Origin: Sorghum bicolor
Lineage: Eukaryota > Streptophyta > Magnoliopsida > Poales > Poaceae
Direction: 5' to 3'
Assembly (NCBI RefSeq): GCF_000003195.3
Contig: NC_012879.2
Coordinates: 25,278,017-25,342,016 of the forward strand
DNA: 64,000 nucleotides
The notes below the pieces were generated by a model. That model saw only the letters and a list, made by a program, of their open reading frames with translations. It did not search any database and was not told the DNA's origin. Below are positions 12,361 to 23,781 of this stretch, in pieces (the stretch's first letter is position 1; each line of letters begins with the position of its first letter). Both the position numbers and the translations under genes were made by a program.

Positions 12361-12906
12361 GTCCTGTGAGCCTGCTCTGGGTGCTGAGGCCCTTATACAG
12401 TACTTGCTGATCTATCTTAAGTAATACTATGTCTTTAAGTGGTTTGTAAGATTTCTGAATGTTTATCTATCTTTCCGCTCGAGGCTCCTTTGTTTCCTTT
12501 TGCGCCTATTTTTGTATTCCTCGTTTGGTCTTTTGTTTAAGGCGATCTCGGTCGCCTCAAGTGTAAGGAAGCGAGTAGAGTTTCCGTAGCCCAGGGGCGT
12601 AGGAGTTCTCAGGCTCATTGTCTCTTGGCCCTTAAGGGGCTCGAGGTGCCTCTACTACTCGCACGTGTGATGTTTACTAAGTAGGGACGAAAAAATTTCT
12701 TGGTTTTTCCGGTGCTTGGGGGGGATCCCCATGCTAGCCCCCGAGGGGGTATCGACTATGACGTGTCATAGTTGGTACTCCCTTCTAACGTCAAGATTTT
12801 GACCCGTGAAAAAGTAAATTACTCGAGGGAAAGATCTTATTCATTCATGCATTCATTCATAAGGCCTTGGTACAGAATGTACATGGGAACATAAAGCTTT
12901 GAAATT
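12361..12906. other. Non-coding spacer between antisense gene and integrase of E
   Basis: About 550 bases separate the stop of the antisense gene from the end of integrase on the other strand. I see no gene. It holds an exact copy of the polypurine core (12736-12745) directly behind pol, and T-rich stretches that could serve as poly(A) signals for the antisense gene. Confidence 0.6.
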
Positions 12907-13848
12907 CTAGGGGTAGAATCGACGTAGCTGTTCGATGTTCCATGCGTTGGTGAAGATTGCCCCTTTTTCGTCCGCAAGCTTGTACGTCCCTGGCTTCAGG
13001 ACATCGGCCACCATGCATGGGCCCTCCCAGGGTGGAGTCAGTTTGTGGCGTCCTTGGTTGCTTTGTCGCCGTCGTAGGACAAGATCGCCCACGTTCAGAT
13101 CTCTCTTGTGCACGTGCTTATCGTGGTAGCATCGAAACTTTTGCTGGTATCTGGCGAAATTGAGGAGGGCCATGTTTCGAGCTTCCTCGAGTTGGTCGAC
13201 CGCATTCTCTCGAGTCTCTTTATTTGATTGCTCGTTGTATGCTTTGAGTCGAGGGGATCCATACTCGAGGTCCGTCAGGAGCACTGCCTCAGAGCCATAG
13301 ACCATGAAGAATGGGGTGTATTTTGTGGCCCTGCTTGGCGTCGTTCTTAAGCTCCATAGGACCGAAGAAAGCTCCTCGACCCATTTCTTGCCGAATTTCT
13401 TCAAGCGGTTGAAGATCCTTAGTTTGAGCCCCTGCAAAATCATGCCGTTGGCACGCTCGACCTGGTTGTTAGTTCGAGGGTGGGCCACTGCAGACCAGTT
13501 CACACGGATGTGATGCCGATCGCAGAAGTCCAAGAACTTTTTGTCGGTGAACTGACTGCCGTTGTCGGTGATGATGACGTTGGGAATCCTGAACCGGTGG
13601 ATGATGTCGTTGAAGAAAAGGACGGCTTGCTCGGAGCGGATGTTTGTGATGGGTCGAGCTTCGATCCATTTGGAGAATTTGACGCTGGCCACCAACAAAT
13701 GGGTGTACCCCCCTGCTGCCTTTTGTAGAGGTCCTACTAAGTCGAGGCCCCACACCGCAAACAGCCACGTGATGGGGATCATCTGGAGAGCGTGGGCAGG
13801 CAGATGCGTCTGCTTGGCGTAGAATTGGCACCCACGGCACGAGCACAC
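12907..13848 (-). pseudogene. Integrase domain of element E pol
   Basis: The integrase catalytic core is well preserved: Asp36 in GLDLVGPL, Asp95 in TDNGSQF and Glu131 in NNQVERANG, which gives the canonical D,D-35-E spacing. A zinc-finger remnant (CRGC) precedes it. The C-terminal part ends in WNIEQLRRFYP before the stop, with no chromodomain, as expected for Tat. This frame is shifted relative to the RNase H frame to the right; the break lies near 13860. The enzyme would insert the DNA copy into the genome, but this copy cannot make the full pol polyprotein. Confidence 0.88.
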
Positions 13849-13970
13849 GAGCTCGATGGCGTCAGCTCGGTCGTTGGCCAGTAGAAGCCCTGTCGGAAAG
13901 CGTTACCTACGAGTGTCCGTGGAGCGGCATGGTGGCCACAAGCCCCCGAGTGTAGATCCTCAAGGAGTTT

Positions 13971-15074
13971 TCAGCCTTCTTCTATGGTGATGCAACGCTG
14001 CAAGATCCCTGTCGGGCTTCGTCGGTATAGCTCATTGCCTTTGCCATAGATTACATATGATTTGGCCCGTTGAGCGATACGGCGGGCCTCAGATCGATCT
14101 TCTGGTAGCTCGCAACGAATTAGGCAGTCGAGGAACGGCGTGCGCCAGTCAAACGGTCGACTGGGCCACTGTTCCACCTCCATTACCTCCGCTGCCATTA
14201 GCAGCGCTTCGAAGGTGTCGGTTTGCTGGGTAGGAGTGGCTTCGACATCAGCCCCCGAGCCCAAGTCGACGGATGGCTCGTGTAGATCTCTCGAGAATGC
14301 GTCAGGTGGGACCGTGCCTCGAGTCAATGCGATCTTAGCGAGTTCGTCGGCCGCCTCATTGTATCGTCGGGCGATGTGGACGAGCTCGAGGCCGTGGAAC
14401 TTATCCTCGACTCGACGGACCTCCTTGCAGTACGCCTCCATTTTCGGGTCGTGGCAGTTCGAGGCCTTCATCACTTGGTCGATGATGAGCTGGGAGTCGC
14501 CTCGAACGTCAAGGCGTCGGACTCCTAGCTCGATGGCGATCTTCAGACCATTGTCAAGGGCCTCGTACTCCATGACGTTGTTGGATGCGGCAAAATGAAT
14601 CCTGATGACATACCTCATGTGAACGCCCAGGGGCGAGATGAATAGCAGGCCCGCCCCAGCTCCCGTTTTCATGAGAGACCCGTCGAAATACATCGTCCAC
14701 AGCTCTGCCTGAACCTGAGCCAGGGGGAGCTGGGAGTCTATCCATTCTGCGACGAAATGCACCAGGGCTTGTGACTTGATAGCTTTACGTGGCGCATAAG
14801 TGAGGGTCTCACTCATGAGCTCGACCGACCACTTAGCGTTTCTTCCCGTGGCCTCCCGACTCTGGATGATCTCACCCAAGGGGAAGGACGAGACCACCGT
14901 GATAGGGTGGCCGAGGAAGTAATGTTGCAGCTTACGTCGGGCGAGGATCACGGCGTAGATTAGCTTCTGGATTTGCGAGTACCGTGCCTTGGTCTCCGAG
15001 AGCACCTCGCTGACGAAATAGACTGGCCTCTGGACTGGCAGCGCATGCCACTCCTCCTGCCTTTCGACCACCAC
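13971..15074 (-). pseudogene. Two RNase H domains of element E pol
   Basis: The first part (residues 1-70) is the end of the RNase H that normally follows RT, with FVSEVLSETKARYSQIQKL. After a linker comes a second, archaeal-type RNase H (about residues 125-250) with all four acidic residues: Asp131 in YFDGS, Glu171 in MEYEAL, Asp193 in RGDSQL and Asp243 in NEAADELAK. Possession of this second RNase H is a known feature of the Tat lineage. The frame ends at a TGA at 13971-13973, in a position where the polyprotein should continue to integrase. Confidence 0.85.
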
Positions 15075-15131
15075 CGCCGCACTGACGACCTGGGTCGTCG
15101 AGGCAACGTATAGAAGCAGAGGTTCTGTAGG

Positions 15132-16133
15132 TTATGGTGGGACCAGGACTGGGGCAGAGGTTAGTGTTTTCTTCAAATTATCGAGGGCTTCCTCGGCTTC
15201 AGGGGTCCAAGAGAAACGCTCGACTTTTTTCAAGAGCCGATACAATGGCAATGCCCTTTCTCCCAACCTCGAGATAAAACGACTCAGCGCCGCCAAACAT
15301 CCCGTGACCTTTTGCACTCCCTTGACGTCCCGGATCGGCCCCATTCTTGTGATTGCCGAGACTTTCTCGGGGTTGGCCTCGATGCCGCGTTGGGAGACTA
15401 TGTATCCTAGGAGCATGCCTCGGGGGACACCAAAGATGCACTTCTTGGGATTGAGCTTGATCTTGTTGGCACGTAAGCAACTGAAAGCGATCTCGAGGTC
15501 CTGAATCAGGTCTCCCCGTTCCTTTGACTTGACGACGATGTCGTCGATGTAGGCCTCGACCGTCGACCCTATGTGCTTGCCGAACACGTGGAGCATGCAG
15601 CGCTGATATGTGGCTCCCCCGTTTCGAAGCCCGAATGGCATGGTTACATAACAATACATCCCAAAAGGAGTGATGAAAGATGTCGCGAGCTAGTCGGACT
15701 CTTTCATTTTTATTTGATGGTAACCAGAATATTCATCAAGGAAAGAAAGGGTTTCACATCCCGCAGTAGAATCAACAATTTGATCGATACGTGGTAATGG
15801 AAAAGGAACTTTCGGACATGCTTTATTTAAACTCGTATAATCGACACACATCCTCATTTTCCCATTCTTTTTCTTAACTAGTACAGGATTTGCTAACCAG
15901 TCGGGATGATGAGCCTCCTTGATGAATCCGGCCGTCAAAAGATTGCCGATCTCCTTGTCAATGATCTTGCGTTTCTCCTCGTCGAAGCGACGCAACCGTT
16001 GTTTCACTGGCTTGGAACCGGCTTGAATTTCCAAGGAGTGCTCGACGACTTCCCTCGGTATGCTTGGCATGTCCGAGGGACTCCATGCAAACATGTCGGC
16101 GTTAACACGGAGAAAGTCGACGAGCACGGCTTC
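15132..16133 (-). pseudogene. Reverse transcriptase of element E pol
   Basis: Reading right to left, the domain starts with LVDFLRVNADMFAWSPSDMP, then VKKKNGKMRMCVDY (fingers) and LPRIDQIVD. After a TAG stop at 15690-15692 it continues in the same frame with MPFGLRNGGATYQ and the catalytic YIDD (15540-15551). Element C reads a Gln codon at the position of this stop, so a CAG-to-TAG change is the likely cause. A second stop (TAA, 15132-15134) separates RT from RNase H in the same frame. Copies DNA from the element RNA in intact relatives; inactive here. Confidence 0.87.
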
Positions 16134-16831
16134 CTATTTGGGGTCGAGGTCGGTCTTGATCGTCAGCACCTTGCTGTCGGAGCCGTTGGGGTCGAGTGGG
16201 ATCTTCTTTGTCCCTTCTGCCGGCTCGAAACTGCCCGCGTGGCGCTTGGGCTCTGGAGCCTCTGCGGCCAGGGCCTCGAGCTTCGAGGCGAGCTTGGTGG
16301 AACTCTTGACAGCTTCGCCATACTTGACGCATTCGACGTCGCACTCGTACGTGTGCTCATAGGAGGAGCTGACGGTGATGACGCCCTTGGGTCCGGGCAT
16401 CTTCAGCTTCAAGTAGGTGTAGTTGGGGATAGCCATGAATTTGGTGTAGCCCGGGCGCCCGATGATGGCGTGGTACATGCCTCGGAACCCCACCACCTCA
16501 AAGGTGAGTGTCTCCTTTCTGAAATTGGCCGCCGTGCCGAAAGAGACTGGTAGGTCGATTCGACCTACCGGCAGCGCCTTCTTTCCTGGTACGACACCAT
16601 GGAATCCGCCGGCGCTTGGTTGGAGCTACGTCCTGTTGATGGCGAGAAGGTCGAGGGTCTCGAGGTAGATGATGTTCAAGCTGCTGACGCCGTCCATCAG
16701 CACCTTTGAGAGTTTGGCGTTGACGATGATGGGGTCGACAATGAGCGGGTAGACGCTAGGAGTGACTACCTTGTCGGGGTGGTCGTCTCGATCGAAAGTG
16801 ATGGGGGTGCTCGACCAGCCGAGGTACTGGG
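16134..16831 (-). pseudogene. Protease region of element E, truncated
   Basis: Aspartic protease region in the frame of RT. It shows KVLMDGVSSLNIIYLETLDLL (20 of these residues match element C, which has DGGSS at the active site; here Gly is changed to Val) and IIGRPGYTKFMAIPNYTY. A TAG at 16626-16628 breaks it, and another TAG at 16134-16136 separates protease from RT. The latter stop is shared with element C. The N-terminal side and gag are missing because F1 is inserted at 16832, with CTGGG (16827-16831) as the likely target duplication. Confidence 0.8.
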
Positions 16832-17527
16832 TGTTGACACCGTTTTTGGGCACGTGTCCATGATTGATAAAGTGTAGGTTGCCAAGGTAAGACGGCAGTG
16901 TTTGGTCTACAGGATGAGTTGCCGATGAGGATGGTTGCCGATGGAGGAGGGGTAGAACGTGACCAAGTTCATAGGTGGTGATGTGTCTGTGCCGATGGCT
17001 ACGACAAGGGAGTTTGCCAATGATATGGAGAGAGAGTCTGGAAGTTGCCGATCGGTCTGTGGAGGTGTTCCAGTTTGTCATGGGGGGATAGTTTTACGTT
17101 TTCCTTAGTTATTTAGATCGTTTTGTACACGGATTCTGTTTAAATTTGGAATTCGAATTCTAGTCGTGTCTGGTTGTAGCTCTTTGAGCAGGGTATAAAT
17201 GTAGACCCTAGGGCCTTGTAATGATATCGATCAATCAATCAAATATACGTTTTTACTCATACTCCAAGCATCTACTTTTTCGGTGACTTCGTCATACTTT
17301 TTCTTTTCACCACAAGTTCTTAGGAATTCGTCGACTTAAGCTCGACGTGTTCTCAAGTTCCGCGTGAATACCTCTTTGCCGTGACATCCAGGCGCATCGC
17401 TGTTGTCAGGACCAAAGTATTCGAGTTACCACCTTTGCCGATAGTAAGGTCAAATCGGCTGGCACGCCTTTAACGTTTAAACAGGGTATTAGCCCTTTGT
17501 GTTTGCAGATCAACTTTTGCACCAACA
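16832..17527 (+). repeat. 5' LTR of element F1
   Basis: The LTR of 696 bases begins TGTTGACACCG and ends GCACCAACA. A TATA box (TATAAAT) lies at 17194-17200. The U3 part repeats the word GCCGAT several times (for example in TTGCCGATGAGG and TTGCCGATGGAGG), as does the F2 copy. Confidence 0.87.
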
Positions 17528-17553
17528 CATCTTTTGCCACGCCCGGTGGGACA
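17528..17553 (+). promoter_or_regulatory. Primer-binding region of element F1
   Basis: Directly after the LTR end the sequence runs into TTTTGCCACGCCCGGTGGGA, which sits where the primer-binding site must be. I do not assign the tRNA with confidence. Confidence 0.55.
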
Positions 17554-17574
17554 AGACTCAAGATCAAGATCAAC

Positions 17575-19926
17575 ATGTCGACTTCTGAGTTTGATTGGGA
17601 GAACGTCATCCCCGTGACAGAAGCCAATCTCAAGGATGAGCAGAAGCAAGCTATTGCTAAAGCCATGGAGGATTACAAGCAGCAATGCCTGAGGTCCTTC
17701 AGCATGAATAGGAGCGGCGAGGTGATCCAGAAGGATTCACTGCCGGCACCTCGGCAGGTTACTTTTGAAGCCAATCCTGGCAAACTTCAAGAGATGGTTG
17801 ACAACGCTATCAACCGTGCTTTGATCAACCAAGCCGGTGTGCTGTCTAATACGGTTTTCAATGCTGTGGCAAGAACTTTCAAGGAAGGACAATTGCCACC
17901 AGATTATGTGGGCCCCACTCATCATCAGCCAGGATCACCGGTGGTTACGGCTCCACGAGCTGCTACAGCCGCTGTGGGAATACAGACTACCGTTCCTCCA
18001 AGTACGTTGGGAGTCACTAATGCACAATCTACGCCGATGACAACTAATCCACCAAGTTCAGATGAGCAGATCAAACTCGCCACAGATCTATTGGCATCGG
18101 CAATGTCAAGACCAGTTCCTCCTCCCAACTGGTGGGGTTATGGTATGCCCCCGGAATACTTGAAGACACCTGGCACGTCTCAGGTAACGGACATGAGAGG
18201 CAAGGCTCCTATGGCATCGACACCTCGTAATATGCCGATGAACCAAAGTCCCCAGTATACTACAACTACTACTGCAAGACCTTACACTGGAAATTCTCAA
18301 GCTCCAACGTTTCAGATGCCTAACGCATCGGCAGACTCAATGCTGATGCAACAGAGGTTTATGACTCAACCTAGGTATGTCAATTCGATGATGATGCCCA
18401 GTTACGAGTCATCGGCAGGACCTATGCCGATGAATGCCAATAATGGATGTCTTGGGCAACAAGTCTTTCCGCAAACACCCCAACAGAGTCATCAGGCTAC
18501 AGGGTTCCAGCAAGGCCAGATCTATCCCGGGTTCCAGAATCAGGGGATCCTCAACCACCCAATGAATCTCGGGCAGCAGGTCGGCGGACAGCAGATTGGC
18601 AGGCAACAGCTTGGTGGTCCACAAATTGGGGGTCAAATGATTAACCCGATGTTACATGCAGACCGTGCGCCGCATCGACACGTGGAAGCTTATCAACAGG
18701 CGCCCGATCCGCAACCACCTCATCGGCAAGATGCCGATGCTTATTGGGCCGATAAGATTGCTGAAGTCATGAGGGACCAATTTGGGATAAAACCCAAAGT
18801 TAATACTTACTCTTATCGGACACCGTATCCTCCTGCATATGATTTGATCCCGCTTCCAAATCGGTACAAGGTACCAGATTTTACTAAGTTCTCTGGGCAG
18901 GATGATACGTCAACCATGGAGCACGTCAAGAGGTTTATCATTCAGTGCGGGGAAGCTGGTAACAGGGATGAGTTAAGGGTTCGTTTATTCTCATCATCGT
19001 TGTCTGGATCGGCCTTCACTTGGTTTATATCGTTGCCTCCCAACTCAGTGATTACCTGGGCCGATCTGGAGAAACAATTCCACAAGTACTTCTTTTCTGG
19101 AGTCCATGAGAAGAAAATCACCGATTTGGTTAAGTTGAGGCAACGCAATGATGAATCGGTTGAGAGTTTTGTGCAAAGGATACGGGAGGTCAAGAACAAA
19201 TGCTATAGCGTGGTTCTAGATGATCGGCAGCTAGCCGATTTGGCTTTCCAGGGTTTGTTGCCACACATCAGGGATAAGTATGCGTCTCAGGAGTTTGAAA
19301 GCTTAAGTCATTTGGTGCAGAGAATTTCTGATCAAGATATCAAGCCTTTCGAACCCAAGAGAGCATGGAACAAAAAGGTGTCGTTCGTTGATGAAGCAAC
19401 AAGCTCGGACTCTGATGAAGAACCAGTCATCGGCTTGGCAGAATGGGTGAAAAATAAGAAGACGATGTCTTGCCCTTTTGGACATAAAGAACCAGAGAAG
19501 TTTGCGTTTGACACCACTAAGGCCGATAGGATATTTGACTTTCTACTACAGGAAGGTCAGGTCAAGCTGTCACCTAATCATATGATCCCATCGGCTGAAG
19601 AATTAAAAAGGGTGAAATATTGCAAGTGGCATAATGCAACTTCTCACGACACTAATGAGTGCAAAGTCTTCAGACAGCAGCTGCAATCAACTATAGAATC
19701 TGGAAGGATCAAGTTTGACAGCTCCAAGGCCCAGAGGCCGATGAAGATTGACCAACATCCTTTTCCAACGAACATGCTAGATGCTAAGGGAAAGGCCAAG
19801 GTCTTGACATCAGAAGCAGCTGAGAGAAGCGCATCGGTGGATCCTCAGCATCAAATCACTACTGCCGATGCGAAAGGGAAAGGGTTGATTCCAGAGGGAA
19901 CCAACTCAGGAAGACCTCCCCTGTAA
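17575..19926 (+). CDS. Gag protein of element F1 (open, C-terminus cut by Gp)
   Basis: Open frame of about 780 codons with no internal stop, the best preserved gene in the window. I start it at the ATG at 17575 (MSTSEFDWENV), because an upstream ATG at 17497 lies inside the LTR. The N-terminal half is a low-complexity linker rich in Pro, Gln, Met and Thr. The capsid domain follows (PDFTKFSGQDDTSTMEHVKR, then SGSAFTWFISLPP and EKQFHKYFF). A zinc-finger-like motif YCKWHNATSHDTNEC lies near the C-terminus. The last two codons and stop come from the Gp LTR inserted at 19922, so the original product was longer. Forms the virus-like particle in intact relatives. Confidence 0.88.
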   Translation: MSTSEFDWENVIPVTEANLKDEQKQAIAKAMEDYKQQCLRSFSMNRSGEVIQKDSLPAPRQVTFEANPGKLQEMVDNAINRALINQAGVLSNTVFNAVARTFKEGQLPPDYVGPTHHQPGSPVVTAPRAATAAVGIQTTVPPSTLGVTNAQSTPMTTNPPSSDEQIKLATDLLASAMSRPVPPPNWWGYGMPPEYLKTPGTSQVTDMRGKAPMASTPRNMPMNQSPQYTTTTTARPYTGNSQAPTFQMPNASADSMLMQQRFMTQPRYVNSMMMPSYESSAGPMPMNANNGCLGQQVFPQTPQQSHQATGFQQGQIYPGFQNQGILNHPMNLGQQVGGQQIGRQQLGGPQIGGQMINPMLHADRAPHRHVEAYQQAPDPQPPHRQDADAYWADKIAEVMRDQFGIKPKVNTYSYRTPYPPAYDLIPLPNRYKVPDFTKFSGQDDTSTMEHVKRFIIQCGEAGNRDELRVRLFSSSLSGSAFTWFISLPPNSVITWADLEKQFHKYFFSGVHEKKITDLVKLRQRNDESVESFVQRIREVKNKCYSVVLDDRQLADLAFQGLLPHIRDKYASQEFESLSHLVQRISDQDIKPFEPKRAWNKKVSFVDEATSSDSDEEPVIGLAEWVKNKKTMSCPFGHKEPEKFAFDTTKADRIFDFLLQEGQVKLSPNHMIPSAEELKRVKYCKWHNATSHDTNECKVFRQQLQSTIESGRIKFDSSKAQRPMKIDQHPFPTNMLDAKGKAKVLTSEAAERSASVDPQHQITTADAKGKGLIPEGTNSGRPPL

Positions 19927-22900
19927 CACCCTAGGTGTTAAGCATGCACTTAGTCTTACCAAAGCATGCATAAGCATTCTCATCAAGCATAGCATCACAT
20001 AAGCATGGCTTCCATCCAAAAATGTGATTTTATGTGCTTTATTCTATGTGATTTAAATATGTTGAAATTATGATACTTGCTTCTAAAATTGTGGAATATT
20101 CAAATTAGGTTGAATTATGTGTAAAAAGATTTAAGAATATTTTTGTGCAATATTTGGAGCCATAGAATTTGAGAAATGGAATTTATACAAAAATCCCCAA
20201 AAAGAATTTATTTGAAAACCTAGAACTAGTTTTAATTTGTAATTCAAATTCTATTTGGAATTTGGTCTTGCTTATTAAAACAAAGTTGTAGGGTTTTTGT
20301 TTTGGAACAACTTTGCTTTTGAGGGAAAAAGGTGGAAATGACTTTTAAATGGTCCAAATGAATTTAGAAAGAATTTGAGAAAAGAAATTCAAAAAAAATG
20401 GAAATAGGGACAGGCGCTGCTGGGCCAACCCCGCCTCCCTTTCGGCCCAGCCAGCAGCCCGGCCTGCCTCCCCCTCCCCCTCTCTCCCGCGCACGGACGC
20501 CCGCCTCGCCCCAGCCAGCGACGGCCACGTGGCGGTCGTACGCCGGCGTTGGGCGCGCCGCGGCCGGCCTCCTCCACCCCCCTGGTCGGGACGCCGACCC
20601 ACGCCCCCAGAAGCCCTCCATCCGTTCTGTCGCCCGCGCCTCTCCCTCCTCCCTCCGCTCGCGCAGCGCAGCAGCAGCAGTTTCGCCGCGCGCCATTGCC
20701 GGAGAAAGCCCCGCCGCTCGCCGCCGACCGCACCAGAGCTTCAAGCTCACCGCCGAGAGCACCAGTGCACTCGCCGTCGCTGCGGTAAGCCCCTGCGTGC
20801 GCTCTACCGAGGTGAGAAGCAGCCGTGCACCATGAATCGCTCGCCGGAGTTGCTCTGAGCTCGCCGGAGTGCTCCGCCGCGACGGATCTTGCTGTTCCCG
20901 GCCTCTTTTCGCTCGTTCTTTGGTGCGCTAGGTTGGTCGTGAGGTGAGGGAGCTCGTAGGGTGGTTTGTGCGCACTCTACCGCACCGGAGCGGCCTGGCC
21001 ACGGCGAGCAGCGCCGCCGTGCCGCCATGCACGCTCGTCGGGGGTGCTCCGGTCATCCTCCGGCCAATCTGAGGGTACCTCTGGATGCGCCTCACTGCGG
21101 GAAGCACGCTGGTGCTCACCCCGTGGCCGGAGACCTTGCCGTCTGCGAAAGCCGGCCGGCCGAAGCTCGGCCGGAGTGTTGCACGGCTGACCCGTGGGGT
21201 CACGGCCCCGGATCCCACCTGTCAGAGCCTCTGCGGGTGTGGATCTGGGTGAGTTTAGCTTTTTGCGTCGGTTTTTCAATTTAAATGTTTTCCAGAAATC
21301 GATTTAAAACTTGTAAAATCCATATCTTGAGTTCTACAGCTCCAAATCTCATGAAATAAATTTTGGTGTGCTCTCTATTTTCAGATCTACAGTTTGATGT
21401 AATTGCATGTCATGTTTGAAAACTTTTTCTGGACAGAAAAAATTAATCCATGTTTTTGCTGGGTTTGGAAAATACATAGTAATTAAAATATGACTCAAAA
21501 AAATGTGAAACTTGTTTTATTGGCTCTGCATGTATGTTTAAACAATGGGAAAATGTGGCTACACATTATTTTGTGTATAAATGAATTGATAGTGATTTAA
21601 ATGCTTGCTTGGCAGTGGTTTATGATTTTTCATAAAAATTTGAATCCTGCAATTAATCTGGAAATTTTTGTGGGTGTTTCTGATGACATTAGGCAAATTA
21701 TAAAATTATGAAATCTGCTGTTTGACACTTATACCATAGTAGAGTAATTGTACTTGCCTTTATTTATTAATCCTGTATTTTTGTAGCTCAAAATAAGTGT
21801 CCAAAAATTATGAAAAATTTATGGTGGACTTTATGCTTGACTGGTAGTCTCTTGTAATTTTTGGGGAATTTGTTGATAAACAGAAATGCATGCTAATTTT
21901 GATGGGCCTAGAAATGAATAATTAAATTATGAATGGTTATATGTGGGTTAAATGGAATAAAAAGGGGTTTGGTGTATCTTTGAAGCAGCTTGTGAGTTGC
22001 TGGTTACACTTGAAGACAATTTGTAGAAGAGAATGCAATAGATGTTTAATTCAATTGCCTGTTCTTGGATGTTGTTGACTACCTTGTAAAGAGCATAACC
22101 AATTAAATCACCTATGCACCATGTCATGATCATTTGGTACCTTCTCATACAAGCATCCACTCGGACATCTCGCACTTCACTCATGAGCACACATGCATCA
22201 TACAGGCTCGCAGGAGAACGAGGTTGGACCCGAGAGCAGGAGGAAGTACAGGAGCAGGAACCTCTGGGAGTGTCAGAGCTCGGAGAGGAGCTACAAGAGT
22301 GCCCGGATCATAAGCCGAGCACGTTCGAGAAAGGCAAGCCCCGGAGCATTCTAAGTCTCCCTATTTCTCGCTAACTTACATGATATATATTGCATTTAAG
22401 TGATAGGAGTTGGTTGATACCGTTTATGCATTGGTACTCCTTGATATCCCCATCCGTTTATCTACCTTGTCCTATGTAGATAGGCATGGAGTCTATGCTT
22501 AGCTTGCTTAGTCCGGTAGAAGTCGGGTTCCTGTCACCTGCGAGATATAGGTGAATACCTGCTTGATTAAGCAGTGATTGCTTTGGGAAAAGAATAACCA
22601 AGTGTGGAACGGAATTTGAGACCGGGCAGGGTCTTATAGTGGGGTGACTATAGTTCCCCTGCCTGTGTCGATTAAGGACCGATCGTTGACGGCCCTCTTG
22701 TCATGTTGAACGCATGCCCCACATTTAGCTGGAAGGATAAGTCGTTCCGACCGCGAAGCCTGAGCACTATCCGGGCCGGGAATCGGTCCGATGTACGCGT
22801 TGTATTGGTGATGGTTGAGGAGAACGACGAGGACGCGGCGTGCAACCTTGGTATACCTTGGATACCTCGGTCGCCGGAACGGTCCTCGGTTATGGGCGGT

Positions 22901-23779
22901 GCCTGTCGAACCTACGAATTGGTCCTGGATAGTGCAATACGGTGATCTGTAAACTCGCCAGCTGGTTAGAAATCGATTCGAAACGCCATCGCTCCTGGAT
23001 AGTGAGCACTTGACATGAGCCCTGTCCTCGTAGTAGGGACTATGGAACACTTGGGTTATAAAGATAAATTGTTTTATGAATGCTATGATGAGGTACCATC
23101 ATATCACTATACTTGCTTGTAATAGTGCAGGTGCAAACCTAGATAATAGGTAATGATACTTTCAACTTGAGCAATTAAAAGAAGAAAGATTTATGTAGGT
23201 TATGTTAATAGAATCTTGTGGTGTTGCAATAAGGTCGTCAGCTACACCACTATATAGCCTTCATGATCCTTGATGAGTCTTTACTTTGAGTTATGACGGC
23301 TAAGTCTAGCTGAGTACATTCTCGTGCTCAGGGTTCTACTCCCATATTGTTTTGCGGATGGTCAAATGTACTATGGTTATTGCATCCTCTACCTGTACCC
23401 AGCTATGGGTGAAGACTAGACCAATGGCAATGGTCACTCCGTCTTTTCTTTTGCTTTTGTGGGAATGACCAAAACTATGGCACTGTATCAGACTAAGTAT
23501 GTGTGCATATTTCGAACTATGAGGCTTCCGCTACTTAAGAACTTGGTCTGTAATAATTTTTAGAACTCCAATGTATTTTTTGAATATTGTAATCTGGATG
23601 TATTTGTGGATGGCGACCGCTAAACTTATTACGGTCTTGGCTGTATGTATGATATGTGGTTTGAAATCCTTCGAGATTTCACGGACTACCGGGATTATAT
23701 GGGCTTAAGCTCGATGGTTTGACTGTGCAAATGGTCACTATTAGGCTTAATCTCTTATAATTTGGTCGGTTTTGTTACA
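19922..23779 (+). repeat. 5' LTR of element Gp (3.86 kb)
   Basis: Starts TGTAACACCCTAGGTGTTAA and ends TTTTGTTACA. It contains a GC-rich island at about 20396-21245 and a hairpin at 23310-23331. It is homologous along its length to the Gm LTR on the other strand. Apparent ORFs in the GC island on both strands are composition artefacts. Confidence 0.87.
20396..21245 (+). other. GC-rich island inside the Gp LTR
   Basis: Counterpart of the island in the Gm LTR (4261-5130). It is CG-dinucleotide rich, begins just after an AT-rich arm with AAAAAAAATGG and fades near 21245. It is a candidate promoter and leader region. Confidence 0.5.
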
Positions 23780-23781
23780 GC

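Larger units (their letters stand above)
6070..16831 (-). mobile_element. Element E: Tat-lineage retrotransposon, 3' two-thirds
   Basis: Minus-strand element inserted in Gm. From its inside to its 3' end (right to left) it has protease, RT, RNase H, a second RNase H, integrase, a non-coding gap, a long antisense gene, a polypurine tract and the 3' LTR. The second, archaeal-type RNase H and the antisense extra gene are marks of the Tat lineage. Gag and 5' LTR are missing because F1 is inserted at 16832. Element C (26516-31235) is another copy of the same family and supplies a view of the missing 5' end. The left flank CCTTG (6065-6069) should be its target duplication. Confidence 0.88.
16832..19921 (+). 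mobile_element. Element F1: Tat-type retrotransposon, 5' part
   Basis: Plus-strand element inserted in the protease of E. It has a 5' LTR, a primer site and a long open gag, and is cut at 19921 by the LTR of Gp. The LTR matches the 3' LTR of F2 (61470-62200) in sequence and layout, but the two are not halves of one insertion: the LTRs differ at many positions and the flanking 5-mers (CTGGG and TTGTC) do not match. Confidence 0.85.

Noticed and set aside
15906..16553. 215-codon plus-strand ORF, with an equal-length twin at 26752-27399
   Set aside because: Both are antisense shadows of the same conserved protease/RT stretch in E and C; similarity follows from the minus-strand genes.
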